A stretch of 64,000 bases of DNA from Candidatus Nitrosopumilus sp. (GCA_025699075.1 JAILWG010000003.1:1-64000), one strand, 5' to 3'; shown: positions 27,416 through 35,715, counted from the first letter of the stretch. Notes: generated from the sequence alone by a model not told the origin. Made by a program: numbers and translations.

Positions 27416-27489
27416 GCCTTGGTAGCTCAGCCTGGTAGAGCGAACGCCTCGTAAGCGTTAGGTCGCGGGCTCGTATCCCGTTCAAGGCT
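27416..27489 (+). tRNA. tRNA-Thr (CGT)
   Basis: Cloverleaf: acceptor GCCTTGG/TCAAGGC with discriminator T, D stem GCTC/GAGC, anticodon stem AACGC/GCGTT with loop CTCGTAA (anticodon CGT), T stem GCGGG/CCCGT. The T loop reads CTCGTAT instead of the usual TTCRANT, so positions 54 and 58 are non-standard. No intron; CCA not encoded. Confidence 0.95.
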
Positions 27490-27521
27490 TTGATAAATTT
27501 TTAAAAATTTCTAGGTAATTG

Positions 27522-27605
27522 TTAGTTTGATTCATAGGAGGTTTCAATATCTGTCTCTAGTTCTTTTCCTAAACCTTCCCACCATTGTTTTGTTTGTTCT
27601 GTCAT
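27522..27605 (-). CDS. Possible 27-aa acidic peptide
   Basis: ATG 27605, preceded by aaggggagt, opens a 27-codon ORF beginning MTEQTKQWWEGLGKELE and ending ESN. Amphipathic helix with tandem Trp. It lies between tRNA-Thr and a small membrane protein gene on the same strand. No homologue known to me; coding potential rests on the purine-rich upstream site and composition. Confidence 0.4.
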   Translation of the reverse strand: MTEQTKQWWEGLGKELETDIETSYESN

Positions 27606-27686
27606 ATACTCCCCTTACAATTTCCTTGGAATTGTCCTTTATAGATCTGTCGGTTGATTAACACTTGATCAAAAACTAACAAATTG

Positions 27687-27872
27687 TTAATTTTCTTCTT
27701 CTTGTTTTCTTTTCATTTTTCTATAGATGATTATCATAAGAGTTGCACCAGCACAACCCCAAAATAATTCTGATGTTCCATTTTTTATTCCGTATGATTG
27801 GAAAATTCCCATATACCCTAATGTCATGATTGCAACAAGAACTATTCCTATTATTTCAAGTATTTTGGCCAT
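27687..27872 (-). CDS. Small two-span membrane protein
   Basis: 61 residues: helix ILEIIGIVLVAIMTLGYMGIF, short loop YGIKNGTSE, helix LFWGCAGATLMIIIY, then a charged tail RKMKRKQEEEN. No motif beyond topology. It is divergent from the next small membrane protein with about 60 bp between. Confidence 0.68.
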   Translation of the reverse strand: MAKILEIIGIVLVAIMTLGYMGIFQSYGIKNGTSELFWGCAGATLMIIIYRKMKRKQEEEN

Positions 27873-27933
27873 GTTTCTTTATGCTCATTTTGTAAAATCA
27901 AAAAGATATATGGTTTTGTAAAACAACTCATTT

Positions 27934-28146
27934 GTGGACAAATACCTGCTAGTAATTTTGATTTTTATGGTTGTGACTATTCCAATTGCATTCTTTGAAC
28001 CATCTACTGGGCAGATTAGAGAACAACCTTTTTTCACATTGATGTGGGCAGCAATCGCAGGAATAATTATCATTGTTCTTTATAGCTCTTACAAAGAGAG
28101 AAAAGAACGACAAGCAGCTAATGCAAAACGCAGATCTAGAAAATAG
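27934..28146 (+). CDS. Small two-span membrane protein with basic tail
   Basis: 70 residues from GTG 27934: span LLVILIFMVVTIPIAFF, loop EPSTGQIREQP, span TLMWAAIAGIIIIVLYS, then a strongly basic end KERKERQAANAKRRSRK that would stay in the cytoplasm. Function unknown. It is convergent with the winged-helix gene (3 nt apart). Confidence 0.65.
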   Translation: MDKYLLVILIFMVVTIPIAFFEPSTGQIREQPFFTLMWAAIAGIIIIVLYSSYKERKERQAANAKRRSRK

Positions 28147-28149
28147 ATT

Positions 28150-28431
28150 TTAAAGTTCTAATCCAAATGATTCAGCAATACTTGAAAAGTTGACATAAGA
28201 ATCCAAATATTGTCTACCTTTTGAAGTAATTACAAAAGTGTTCTTTCCGTCAAATTCTATTTTATTGATTAGACCTGCACCGGTCAAATTCTCTAAGAAT
28301 TTTGATAATCTGGAATGAGATAGGTTTGCTTTTGTAAGGAGTGATGTTGTCTTGATGCCTTCTTGACCAGACTGTTGAGTAGCAGTTAGTAAATCTGCGA
28401 CAATTTGCATGCTGGTTCTATAGGAAGCCAT
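28150..28431 (-). CDS. Winged helix-turn-helix regulator
   Basis: 93 aa with a single winged-helix domain: TTSLLTKANLSHSRLSKFLENL is the HTH and FVITSKGRQYLDSY the wing and following helix. It is of the small archaeal HTH_45-like type, ending with a conserved SFGLEL dimerisation tail. A close paralogue is at 35312-35599. Target unknown; it has its own promoter and is divergent from the 194-aa zinc protein. Confidence 0.88.
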   Translation of the reverse strand: MASYRTSMQIVADLLTATQQSGQEGIKTTSLLTKANLSHSRLSKFLENLTGAGLINKIEFDGKNTFVITSKGRQYLDSYVNFSSIAESFGLEL

Positions 28432-28515
28432 ACGTAACTTATTCCAAACCTATGATATAAGGGTATTACCACTAATTCAGATCAGATAAATAAGCTCTAG
28501 CCAGATTTTTGTGCG

Positions 28516-29100
28516 TTGCCTTCACAATCATCTATTCCCTGGTTTGATGACTTTGTAGGTGTTGCATATAGATACTATGATTTGAGAATGAATATTGTTC
28601 CGTTATTTACTGACAGAAAGGACGCGGCTTCACTTTGGCATGATACAATTCATTCATGGGTAGATCCATCAATTAAAATTCGATTTTTAGAGATGGGTGA
28701 TAAATATTGGTTCATCATGGGTGCTGACTCGCAGAAACCTGATACAAATCTGTCTTTTTTTAAAGAATTAGCAAAGTCTGAAAACTATGAACGATTCAAA
28801 AAAGGTCACGGCGGAGAGGCATATCTTAGATTGGGTGTATATGCAAAAAAATCTCTTGATGATGTAAAGAAAGATGCAGTATGTGATTGCAGTCATGAAG
28901 CACAAGATCATGATGAAGGTGATGGAGACGTTTGTCTCTTCAACAAATGTTCTTGCAAAAAATTTTCTAGTTTTCAAGTAAATTTATTGAAAAAGAAAAA
29001 AATCATTACTGACATCAAGTTTTTAGAAGAAAAAGATGTAAAAAGTGATCCACTTGTTTGGAATTGTATTAATGTAAATAAATTTTCAAAATCAGAATAA
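28516..29100 (+). CDS. Zinc-binding protein of unknown function (194 aa)
   Basis: Residues 1-120 form an unrecognised domain (WFDDFVGVAYRYYDLRMNIV start). Residues about 122-150 have a metal cluster VCDCSHEAQDHDEGDGDVC then CSCKKF, a CxCxH...H...C...CxC pattern seen in several small prokaryotic zinc modules. TTG 28516 is the start. It is divergent from the winged-helix regulator, about 85 bp between, so it is a possible target of it. Confidence 0.72.
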   Translation: MPSQSSIPWFDDFVGVAYRYYDLRMNIVPLFTDRKDAASLWHDTIHSWVDPSIKIRFLEMGDKYWFIMGADSQKPDTNLSFFKELAKSENYERFKKGHGGEAYLRLGVYAKKSLDDVKKDAVCDCSHEAQDHDEGDGDVCLFNKCSCKKFSSFQVNLLKKKKIITDIKFLEEKDVKSDPLVWNCINVNKFSKSE

Positions 29101-29102
29101 AA

Positions 29103-29270
29103 CTAATCTAAATGTTTGTTTACTCTGATGTGATCTCCAGGATAATGCTCATCAACTTTTTTTGAATAACATTTACCACATAATGTGCCATCTATTCCCC
29201 ATTCATCCATTGCCTTAAAACGAAATCCCACTATTTCACTACAAATGACACATTTTTCTTTTTTACCCAA
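29103..29270 (-). CDS. 55-aa zinc-ribbon microprotein
   Basis: A TTG start at 29270 gives MGKKEKCVICSEIVGFRFKA, then LCGKC in the middle of the protein: a CxxC-x20-CxxC zinc ribbon. The tail is basic/aromatic (EHYPGDHIRVNKHLD). A TATA-like tataaaaaac lies about 20 bp upstream. Convergent with the 194-aa protein gene (2 nt between stops). Probably a real small nucleic-acid-binding protein; function unknown. Confidence 0.6.
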   Translation of the reverse strand: MGKKEKCVICSEIVGFRFKAMDEWGIDGTLCGKCYSKKVDEHYPGDHIRVNKHLD

Positions 29271-29432
29271 AGTGCTTTAGCTCTTTTTAATCGATATAAA
29301 AAACATACTGGAATTACCCTTCTTAGAAAAATTATGTTAAATATTACTGGTTTATACTGAATTTAGGTAGGCAGTCTGACCAATGTAAACCTCCTGCAAG
29401 ATTTTTACTTGGTTGGACTACTACCCTTGAAA

Positions 29433-31184
29433 TTAAAATAAACTAGTTACAAGTTTTTTCAGTGCTAAAATTTCGTCTTCTTCTTGCCTAATTTTCTTAT
29501 CAATTACTCTAAGCATTGAATCATTCCAAACATGTTGAGAGAAGAAATTGTGCTTAGTATTTGCTAATTCTATCTCATCATCTACAACTGTATCTTCAAG
29601 AAATTTTGTCACAACTACATCTGTGATTTTTAAAATTCTTGAATTGAGTTTAAAACTACGGAAAATAGGTTCAAGTTTTCTCACATCTCCTTTAAAATCT
29701 CCTTTGGATTCAAGAATTTTTTTATGAAGAATTCTAAAATACACTGCAACAAAAAATAATGTTGCATATCTTTTTGTTTTATGACCTCCTTGTTTTCCAT
29801 ATTTCAATGATTTTTTTGCATATTCTTTGACAAGGTATGGGTATAGTAAAATTCTATAATCATCTTTTAGATTGTCGTTGAATACGTCATCATACTTGCT
29901 TCCTCTTGGAAGAAATTGAGCTGGTGAACTATATGCTTCAGTTGGTCTTTGTTCAATTCCTGCAACTAGTGCTTGTATTGCATCTTTGGCAACAATGACT
30001 TTTTTATGATTATCTGGAAGATAATTATTGTAAGTTGCATCTCCATCATATTCACATTGTTTTGATTTAGTCTTTGTATCAAAAGAACCTGCTTGAATTT
30101 CATAAAAATAACCAGAATTTTTTAATTGTGATTTGACTGATTTATGAAAATCCATTAATGAAACAAGATCTTTACCTCTAACCGAATTTTGAGAATTCCT
30201 GTATTTTGTAATGTTATTTTGTTCTTGTTCATCATCTGCTTTGATAATTGTAACTGTCATAGAACCATCCATATTTTTTGTTCTTTTCGAATGATCAAGA
30301 ATAGAGTTTGATGTTTGTGCACCATTAACAATTTGTGGGGCGTGAAGTTCAATCATGTTTTCACCTAACTCTGAAAAATCACTGACAACAATGGTAATTC
30401 CATTATTGTAAAAGAAAAATTTTCCTGGATTACTCTGTAATGTTTCTCTTAATCCTTTATTCACTGTAGTCTTAAATTGCATCCATTGTCTAATGTTTGA
30501 TTCAAAAACATAGTCTCTATTTTTACTGACAAATTCAGTAAGCTCACGTAATTTCAAAATCCCCAAAATTGTATTTTCATGCCTTAACATCTTCTCTAGT
30601 TTAATAGATGATTTTTTTCCCGCTGCTGGCTTTTTAATTCGATCCCATAATTTTTGAATTATTACTTTTTGATCTATAATTTCAACTATCTCATCATGAT
30701 AATCTACTTCTTGATCTGTTACATAGCAACATTTTATTTTTAGATTTTTTTCTTTTATTTTTGTAACAAGCTGTGCCAGTTCCGGTCTCATTTTTACTAC
30801 ATCTTTTGCTAGTAGTCTTTTTGCATCTTCCTTGAATTTAGCAATAGCTTCTAGTGAATGGGATGTCCCATATTTTGATTGAAATAATCTGATTGTGTTA
30901 TCTGAAAAATCAACTGGAAGATATGCATCAATTCCAAGATCATTTGCCCCGTCTACAATAGCGTCTGCAGCGTCATCTTCTGTAGCCTCAAAAACTCGTG
31001 TTAAAACCCATTGAAGAAAGTTATTCCCTTTCTCCACTTCACTCTTTGAATTTTCTGCATATTCATGAATACTTTCTTGAATATTTTCTGCAAATCCTTC
31101 TAGAGGTTGACTAGAATTTTTTTGAACAAGTAATGTATGTGATCCAGGTATGTATTCTAATAATCCATTTCCATTTTGAGCCAA
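29433..31184 (-). CDS. AIPR-family (abortive infection phage resistance) protein
   Basis: 583 aa. The AIPR core is clear: FFYNNGITIVVSDF, then PQIVNGAQTSNSI, and later the NSQNSVRGKDL segment. The N-terminal part has DGANDLGIDAYLP (78-90) and FQSKYG (101-106), a D...QxK arrangement of a restriction-endonuclease-like fold often found in this family. Known members protect against phage by abortive infection or accompany restriction systems. Here it stands alone, without a methylase or toxin partner, between housekeeping genes. Start ATG 31184. Confidence 0.87.
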   Translation of the reverse strand: MAQNGNGLLEYIPGSHTLLVQKNSSQPLEGFAENIQESIHEYAENSKSEVEKGNNFLQWVLTRVFEATEDDAADAIVDGANDLGIDAYLPVDFSDNTIRLFQSKYGTSHSLEAIAKFKEDAKRLLAKDVVKMRPELAQLVTKIKEKNLKIKCCYVTDQEVDYHDEIVEIIDQKVIIQKLWDRIKKPAAGKKSSIKLEKMLRHENTILGILKLRELTEFVSKNRDYVFESNIRQWMQFKTTVNKGLRETLQSNPGKFFFYNNGITIVVSDFSELGENMIELHAPQIVNGAQTSNSILDHSKRTKNMDGSMTVTIIKADDEQEQNNITKYRNSQNSVRGKDLVSLMDFHKSVKSQLKNSGYFYEIQAGSFDTKTKSKQCEYDGDATYNNYLPDNHKKVIVAKDAIQALVAGIEQRPTEAYSSPAQFLPRGSKYDDVFNDNLKDDYRILLYPYLVKEYAKKSLKYGKQGGHKTKRYATLFFVAVYFRILHKKILESKGDFKGDVRKLEPIFRSFKLNSRILKITDVVVTKFLEDTVVDDEIELANTKHNFFSQHVWNDSMLRVIDKKIRQEEDEILALKKLVTSLF

Positions 31185-31259
31185 TTATGTCTTCTAATAT
31201 CTTATATATTTAGAGAATTTGGTAATTATGTAATAACTCTCCATAGGATATGATGTGAA

Positions 31260-31670
31260 TTGATAAAAAAAATTACTATTATTGCAATAATCACAGTTAT
31301 CATTTTAGTAACAATTGGTTTGATTCTTTCTAATGATTCAACTGAGAAAAACTCTGAAGAGTCTGAATTGATTGTAAAAGGTGATGTAATAATGCCTACA
31401 AAAGTATCTCGTCCTGGGTGTGAAGAGATTGATAGATGCTACATTCCATCTGTAATTGTAATTGATTCAGGAAAACAAGTTACATGGGTAAATCAAGATT
31501 CTGCGTTTCATAGTGTCACTTCAGGATTTTATGGTGAGCCTACAGAATTGTTTGACAGTGGACATTTAGATCCGTTTGAATCATACACTGTTGATTTTGA
31601 TGAAACTGGTACATATGATTATTTTTGCACTCTCCATCCATGGATGAAGGGACAAGTAATAGTAGAGTAA
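31260..31670 (+). CDS. Membrane-anchored blue copper (plastocyanin-like) protein
   Basis: An N-terminal membrane anchor (ITIIAIITVIILVTIGLIL) is followed by one cupredoxin domain. Type 1 copper ligands are H84 (SAFHSVTSG), C123, H126 and M129 in YFCTLHPWMKG. An extra Cys pair (C54, C60) may form a disulfide. It should carry electrons outside the cytoplasmic membrane, as thaumarchaea use copper proteins in place of cytochrome c. The same C-terminal motif recurs in the multicopper oxidase at 62068. TTG 31260 start; monocistronic. Confidence 0.93.
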   Translation: MIKKITIIAIITVIILVTIGLILSNDSTEKNSEESELIVKGDVIMPTKVSRPGCEEIDRCYIPSVIVIDSGKQVTWVNQDSAFHSVTSGFYGEPTELFDSGHLDPFESYTVDFDETGTYDYFCTLHPWMKGQVIVE

Positions 31671-31741
31671 GGTACCCGAGGGAGTCGAACCCCCTTGTAT
31701 AAGCTTTGCAGGCTCACGCATAACCGTTCTGCCAGAGTACC
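31670..31741 (-). tRNA. tRNA-Cys (GCA)
   Basis: The reverse strand folds with acceptor GGTACTC/GGGTACC, discriminator T, anticodon stem TGAGC/GCTTA with loop CTGCAAA (anticodon GCA) and T loop TTCGACT. U73 is the normal Cys identity base. The 3' end shares one base with the stop codon of the copper protein gene on the other strand. Confidence 0.96.
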
Positions 31742-31780
31742 ATTTTAAAAAACACAAAATGAATAATTAAACTCTTTAGA

Positions 31781-32002
31781 TTAGAATTTGTTAAATGGTT
31801 TTGACGCCAACTTTACATCTTCACCTTTTACGGTCTTTCTACTTGCATGTGAAGCCATGTCGACTGCACTTTTAGCAATATTGTCTGCAATCTCTTCGAT
31901 GATTCTTCTTAATTCATCTGCTGATTCATCACTGACTCTTTCTGCTCCTGCTTTCTTCAAAATTCTATACATCGCAGATAATCCTAATTCTGATGATTTC
32001 AT
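31781..32002 (-). CDS. Archaeal histone
   Basis: 73-residue single histone fold: [39 protein letters not shown], and the C-terminal [15 protein letters not shown]. The RKTVKGEDV segment is the canonical L2/alpha-3 DNA-binding portion. It has no tail, and the length is a few residues above the HMf type. It packages DNA as dimers or multimers. Confidence 0.96.
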   Translation of the reverse strand: MKSSELGLSAMYRILKKAGAERVSDESADELRRIIEEIADNIAKSAVDMASHASRKTVKGEDVKLASKPFNKF

Positions 32003-32097
32003 GAATTTTGATTTAATTTTTTCCGAAAAAAGATAATGAGTGAAAAAATATCACTAAGGAATCGATTTATACAGACTATTTTAAGAATTGATAAAGA

Positions 32098-32853
32098 ATG
32101 ACATGGTATTTTGATTCCCATATTCATTTGTCAGATCCTGCATATGCATCTGATATGCAATTTATCCTAAAACAAATGGAATATTTGAAAATCAAAGCAT
32201 GTTGTGTATCGATGGATTATAACAATTCATTAAAAACTCTGGAACTTGCAGAAAAAAGTGATCTTGTTTTACCTTTTATTGGAATTCATCCTGAGTGTGC
32301 ATCTGAAGAAATAGAAAATATTTCTAAATTAATTGAAGATAATTATAATCGAATTTCTGGAATTGGCGAGATTGGATTAGATCCAACATATGTAAAAAAT
32401 AATGATGATATCAAAAAACAAAACCAAGTTTTTGAAACTCTGTTATCATATGCAGAAAAATATAACAAACCAGTCTCAATTCATTCTAGAAAAAGTCTTG
32501 ATGAAGTATTACAAATTATGACATCATATAATACAAAACATGCCTTACTACATTGGTTTGATGGAAGTAAAAAACAACTTCAAAGAGTCATGGATATGGG
32601 ATTTTTTGTATCATATGGGCCTGTAATGATCTACGCAAGTGATAAACAGACTTTGCTGTCTAAAACTAATGAATCTCAAATTCTTGTTGAGACTGATGGA
32701 CCTGTAAGGTTTTCCAGATGTTTTGAAATGAAATCTGGCCAAATCAGCTTTATACCTAGCGTAATTTTTTGTGCTTCAACAATTCTTGGAAAATCCTTTG
32801 ATGAGATGGCCTCTCTATTAGAAAAGAATTCAAATTCATTTCTTGGAATATAG
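32098..32853 (+). CDS. TatD-family metal-dependent hydrolase
   Basis: 251-aa TIM-barrel hydrolase with DSHIHLSD metal site, GIGEIGLDPTYV, SIHSRKS, LLHWFDGS and ETDGPVRF (replacing the usual ETDaPyl). Family members are DNases or related phosphodiesterases. It overlaps the following gene by 11 nt. Confidence 0.9.
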   Translation: MTWYFDSHIHLSDPAYASDMQFILKQMEYLKIKACCVSMDYNNSLKTLELAEKSDLVLPFIGIHPECASEEIENISKLIEDNYNRISGIGEIGLDPTYVKNNDDIKKQNQVFETLLSYAEKYNKPVSIHSRKSLDEVLQIMTSYNTKHALLHWFDGSKKQLQRVMDMGFFVSYGPVMIYASDKQTLLSKTNESQILVETDGPVRFSRCFEMKSGQISFIPSVIFCASTILGKSFDEMASLLEKNSNSFLGI

Positions 32854-33232
32854 GTATAAAATACCCCCTTCCTTTACACGTTTAGTGGATAGAATAAAAC
32901 GACTCTCATACGAAGTTCTTGGCGAACACAAGTCAAAGTTTGGTGAAGATTTCATTGATAATAAAAAAGCCTTAGATCAAGTTTCTATTGTTCGCTCAAA
33001 AGGATTGAAGAATGAAATTGCTGGTTACATTACAAAATATATCAAAAAAGAGATTCGTGAAGAAAAAGCAAAACAGGCCAGAATTGATGCGTCAAAATCC
33101 GAACAATTATCTCAAGAATCTTCTGAAATAGAATTGACTGAAGATTCTGTCACTGAAGATACATCTGAAATTGTAGTTGAGACAACTTCTGAGGACGAGC
33201 CTTCAGAGATTGTTGAAGAAAAATCTGAATAA
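32843..33232 (+). CDS. Unrecognised protein with acidic tail
   Basis: 129 aa. Residues 1-75 are basic helical (IPPSFTRLVDRIKRLSYEVLG and KKEIREEKAKQARI); the rest is a Glu/Ser/Thr-rich acidic tail probably disordered. TTG 32843 lies within tatD. It precedes the MoaD-Cgi121 gene. Function unknown. Confidence 0.68.
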   Translation: MEYRYKIPPSFTRLVDRIKRLSYEVLGEHKSKFGEDFIDNKKALDQVSIVRSKGLKNEIAGYITKYIKKEIREEKAKQARIDASKSEQLSQESSEIELTEDSVTEDTSEIVVETTSEDEPSEIVEEKSE

Positions 33233-33271
33233 TCAATTAAATATTATTTCTAGATTTTAAATTAGTTAGAT

Positions 33272-34045
33272 ATGTTTACTGTAAAATTTGTAGGTGGTGC
33301 AAAAAAATCATTTCCAGATGAGCAATTGAAAATTGACAAATCTGATATCTCAATTCAAGAATTAATTACAATATTGACGGAACTAAAATCTAAAGATACC
33401 CCTGAACTTGATACTGACAATGTTTTAATTGCAATTAATGGGGCTGATTCATCGGCAATGGATGGAAAGTCTACAATAATAAAAGACAATGATCTTGTGA
33501 GTATCATTCCTATAATTCATGGTGGTGCTTCCAAAAGACTTACCTTTGAATTTTCTAAAAAACAAATTCAAGTGATTGAAATTAAAGGACAAGAATCAAT
33601 TAATGTAAAATTCATAGATGATCTCAGAATAAAATATCCTAAAATTCTCATTCAAGCTGTGTCTAGTAATTTCATTCTAAATAAATACCACTTGAAAAAA
33701 ATTGTTTCATTATCAATTGAATCTCAAAAAAATAATGTGTTACTTTCAAACAAACTTGAAACAGATATACTAATGAGATTTGCTTTAACGACACAAATTT
33801 CTGATGCAATAAAAAATGTTGGAATTAAATCTAAAACTAATTTTATCTTGATTGCAATAGGAAACAAAAAAATTCTAGATTTGTTATATGCAGAATTAAA
33901 ACCATTATCTGTAAATTTATTTATAAAAAATAATGAACAATATCTCAAAAAGCATTTCAAAATTACAAAAAAACACTTTGATTCAATTTATTCGAAAAAC
34001 CCCCTGGCTGATATTTTAGTAGAAAAAGCAGCAGTGTTATTCTGA
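33272..34045 (+). CDS. Fusion: MoaD/ThiS-like ubiquitin fold plus Cgi121 (KEOPS subunit)
   Basis: Residues 1-85 form a beta-grasp domain: FTVKFVGGAKKSF start, LIAINGADSSA, and the end LVSIIPIIHGG with the diglycine at 84-85, as in MoaD, ThiS and archaeal SAMP modifiers. Residues about 88-257 match Cgi121, with QAVSSNFILNKYHLKK, then SNKLETDILMRFALTTQISD and FILIAIGN. Cgi121 is the tRNA-binding subunit of KEOPS, which makes t6A. Here it lies two genes from sua5, the first t6A enzyme, on the opposite strand. The GG falls at the domain junction. The single ORF has no frameshift. Confidence 0.82.
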   Translation: MFTVKFVGGAKKSFPDEQLKIDKSDISIQELITILTELKSKDTPELDTDNVLIAINGADSSAMDGKSTIIKDNDLVSIIPIIHGGASKRLTFEFSKKQIQVIEIKGQESINVKFIDDLRIKYPKILIQAVSSNFILNKYHLKKIVSLSIESQKNNVLLSNKLETDILMRFALTTQISDAIKNVGIKSKTNFILIAIGNKKILDLLYAELKPLSVNLFIKNNEQYLKKHFKITKKHFDSIYSKNPLADILVEKAAVLF

Positions 34046-34558
34046 CATACTTCGTTTAGTTTTTTCGGTACTCAATATATCTGATTTTTTCAGAATGGAG
34101 ATTCCTGTTTTATTCCCTAAAATTTCAATTAAGAGAATTTTATCTGGAAATTCAAGTGACACTTTGTTTTTTATTTTCTCTGCTATTTTTGTAATTATCT
34201 CCTTACTTGACAAGTCAGAATTTCTTTTTTCAATTGATATTCTGTATGTTTCTTCGTCTGAAATTTGATTAGATAATTCTTGAACGCTTTTTTCTATTTC
34301 TTCTATTTTTGATTCAATAACTCTCTGTATTGGTATAACTCTTTTACAATATCTAATACTCCATGGCTCATCTAAGAGCATTTCTTTAATTTTTCTTACA
34401 ACTTCTACGGGTTCTAATTTTGTTTCAGCTGTCAAAATTCCTGACATGTTGGTAATCGTGACTTTAAGTTCTGAATCTCCAAACTCTTTTAAAATATCTC
34501 TTAATTCATCCTCAGTTTCTGGCTCAAGGTGTCTCGGGCAAGTAATTATCAGATTCAT
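34037..34558 (-). CDS. THUMP-domain tRNA-binding protein (Tan1-like)
   Basis: 173 aa with a THUMP fold: LIITCPRHLEPETEDELRDIL start, YCKRVIPIQRVIESKIEEI, then YRISIEKRNSDLSSKEIITK and ISILKKSDIL. THUMP-only proteins of this size resemble Tan1, the adaptor for ac4C at tRNA position 12. It overlaps sua5 by 4 nt, so two tRNA modification factors share an operon; it also overlaps the Cgi121 fusion gene convergently by 9 nt. Confidence 0.85.
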   Translation of the reverse strand: MNLIITCPRHLEPETEDELRDILKEFGDSELKVTITNMSGILTAETKLEPVEVVRKIKEMLLDEPWSIRYCKRVIPIQRVIESKIEEIEKSVQELSNQISDEETYRISIEKRNSDLSSKEIITKIAEKIKNKVSLEFPDKILLIEILGNKTGISILKKSDILSTEKTKRSMSE

Positions 34559-35151
34559 GTTTCTAAAATTTCCTCTTTAGTTAGACTACCCTCTCGGATA
34601 ATTTTGATCTCTTCATTTACTATTTCAATGATTGTTGATTCTCCCTGGCTTTGAATCAATCCCCCATCAACAAAGACATCATAGTTTTGAATATTTTTAA
34701 TACAATTTTCTGGATTTGTATGTGGCAAACTTCCTGAAATATTTGCGCTAGTTCCAACAAGAAAATTACATCTTTTTAATAATTCCAATGTACACTTGTG
34801 ATTGGGAACTCTAATTGCAATTTTATTTTCTAAATTTAATGATTCTTTAATTTTTTTATCTGTCACTTTTAAAATAAATGTTAGTGGACCTGGCCAAAAC
34901 TTTTCAACTAATTTTCTAGAAATTTTATCAAAATTAACAATTTTTTCAGCTGTTGCAATAGAATATGTTAGTACTGGAACTGATTTTGAAATATCTCTTG
35001 ATTTTATTTCATATATTTTTTTTACTGACATTTTATTATAGGGATCACATCCTATCCCATAAACCGTATCTGTAGGAAATATTACTATACCACCATCATT
35101 GATTATCTGAGAAGCTTTTTCAATTCCTTCTTTATCACAATTCACTTTCAA
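34555..35151 (-). CDS. L-threonylcarbamoyladenylate synthase (Sua5/YrdC)
   Basis: Produces threonylcarbamoyl-AMP for t6A37 in tRNA. 198 aa, only the YrdC-like catalytic domain: GIVIFPTDTVYGIGCDPYN, FWPGPLTFIL, AIRVPNHKCTLELL and VGTSANISGS. The Sua5 C-terminal domain is absent. It is operonic with the THUMP gene and neighbours the Cgi121 fusion. Confidence 0.93.
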   Translation of the reverse strand: MKVNCDKEGIEKASQIINDGGIVIFPTDTVYGIGCDPYNKMSVKKIYEIKSRDISKSVPVLTYSIATAEKIVNFDKISRKLVEKFWPGPLTFILKVTDKKIKESLNLENKIAIRVPNHKCTLELLKRCNFLVGTSANISGSLPHTNPENCIKNIQNYDVFVDGGLIQSQGESTIIEIVNEEIKIIREGSLTKEEILET

Positions 35152-35231
35152 TGTTTTCTAGTGAGTTTTTTCTTTAATTACCATTTACTTTTGAATACGT
35201 TTTTAACAGTTCACAATTTAACTTGAAAAGA

Positions 35232-35315
35232 ATGTCATCTGCTGATTATGAGGATACTGATTTTGAAGATGATTTTGATGATAATTTAGACGAATTTGAT
35301 GAAACAAGTGATTAG
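35232..35315 (+). CDS. Possible 27-aa acidic peptide
   Basis: ATG 35232 opens MSSADYEDTDFEDDFDDNLD and ends DETSD, with 14 Asp/Glu of 27. It is preceded by an AT-rich promoter-like region and a purine run (gaaaag). Its stop overlaps the stop of the winged-helix gene on the other strand. Function unknown; could be a disordered DNA mimic or a spurious ORF. Confidence 0.42.
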   Translation: MSSADYEDTDFEDDFDDNLDEFDETSD

Positions 35316-35599
35316 ATACTTAATCCAAAATTATCTGCAAAGTTTGTAAATGTATAATATGCTTGTAAGAATTCTCTTCCTGGTTGACTAATTTTATATT
35401 TATTTGAGCCTTGATTGTCCACTTTCTCTAAAAGACCTTGTGAAACTAATGTTTTTAGAATTGCTGAAATTCTTGAATGTGAAATGTTTGCTTTTCTAAT
35501 TAGATAAGTGACTGATGCTCCATCTTCATCTTGTAGATCATCTCTTGTTGTTGCTAAAATATCTCCAATAATCTTCATGTGGGTTCTATATTCTGCCAT
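35312..35599 (-). CDS. Winged helix-turn-helix regulator
   Basis: 95 aa, paralogue of the regulator at 28150-28431: same layout (AEYRTHMKIIGDIL, SHSRISAILKTLVSQGLLEKV, KISQPGREFLQAYY, ending NFGLSI). A small archaeal winged-helix family protein binding DNA as a dimer. Target unknown. Confidence 0.88.
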   Translation of the reverse strand: MAEYRTHMKIIGDILATTRDDLQDEDGASVTYLIRKANISHSRISAILKTLVSQGLLEKVDNQGSNKYKISQPGREFLQAYYTFTNFADNFGLSI

Positions 35600-35715
35600 T
35601 TCTCTATCACTGATTATTAGAATTTCTATGAGAGGACACTGATATTTTCCAATATACTAAAAAGATAAAAGAATTTGACAAATTTTTAAATTTTCTAAAT
35701 TTTGAGCCTGATGTA

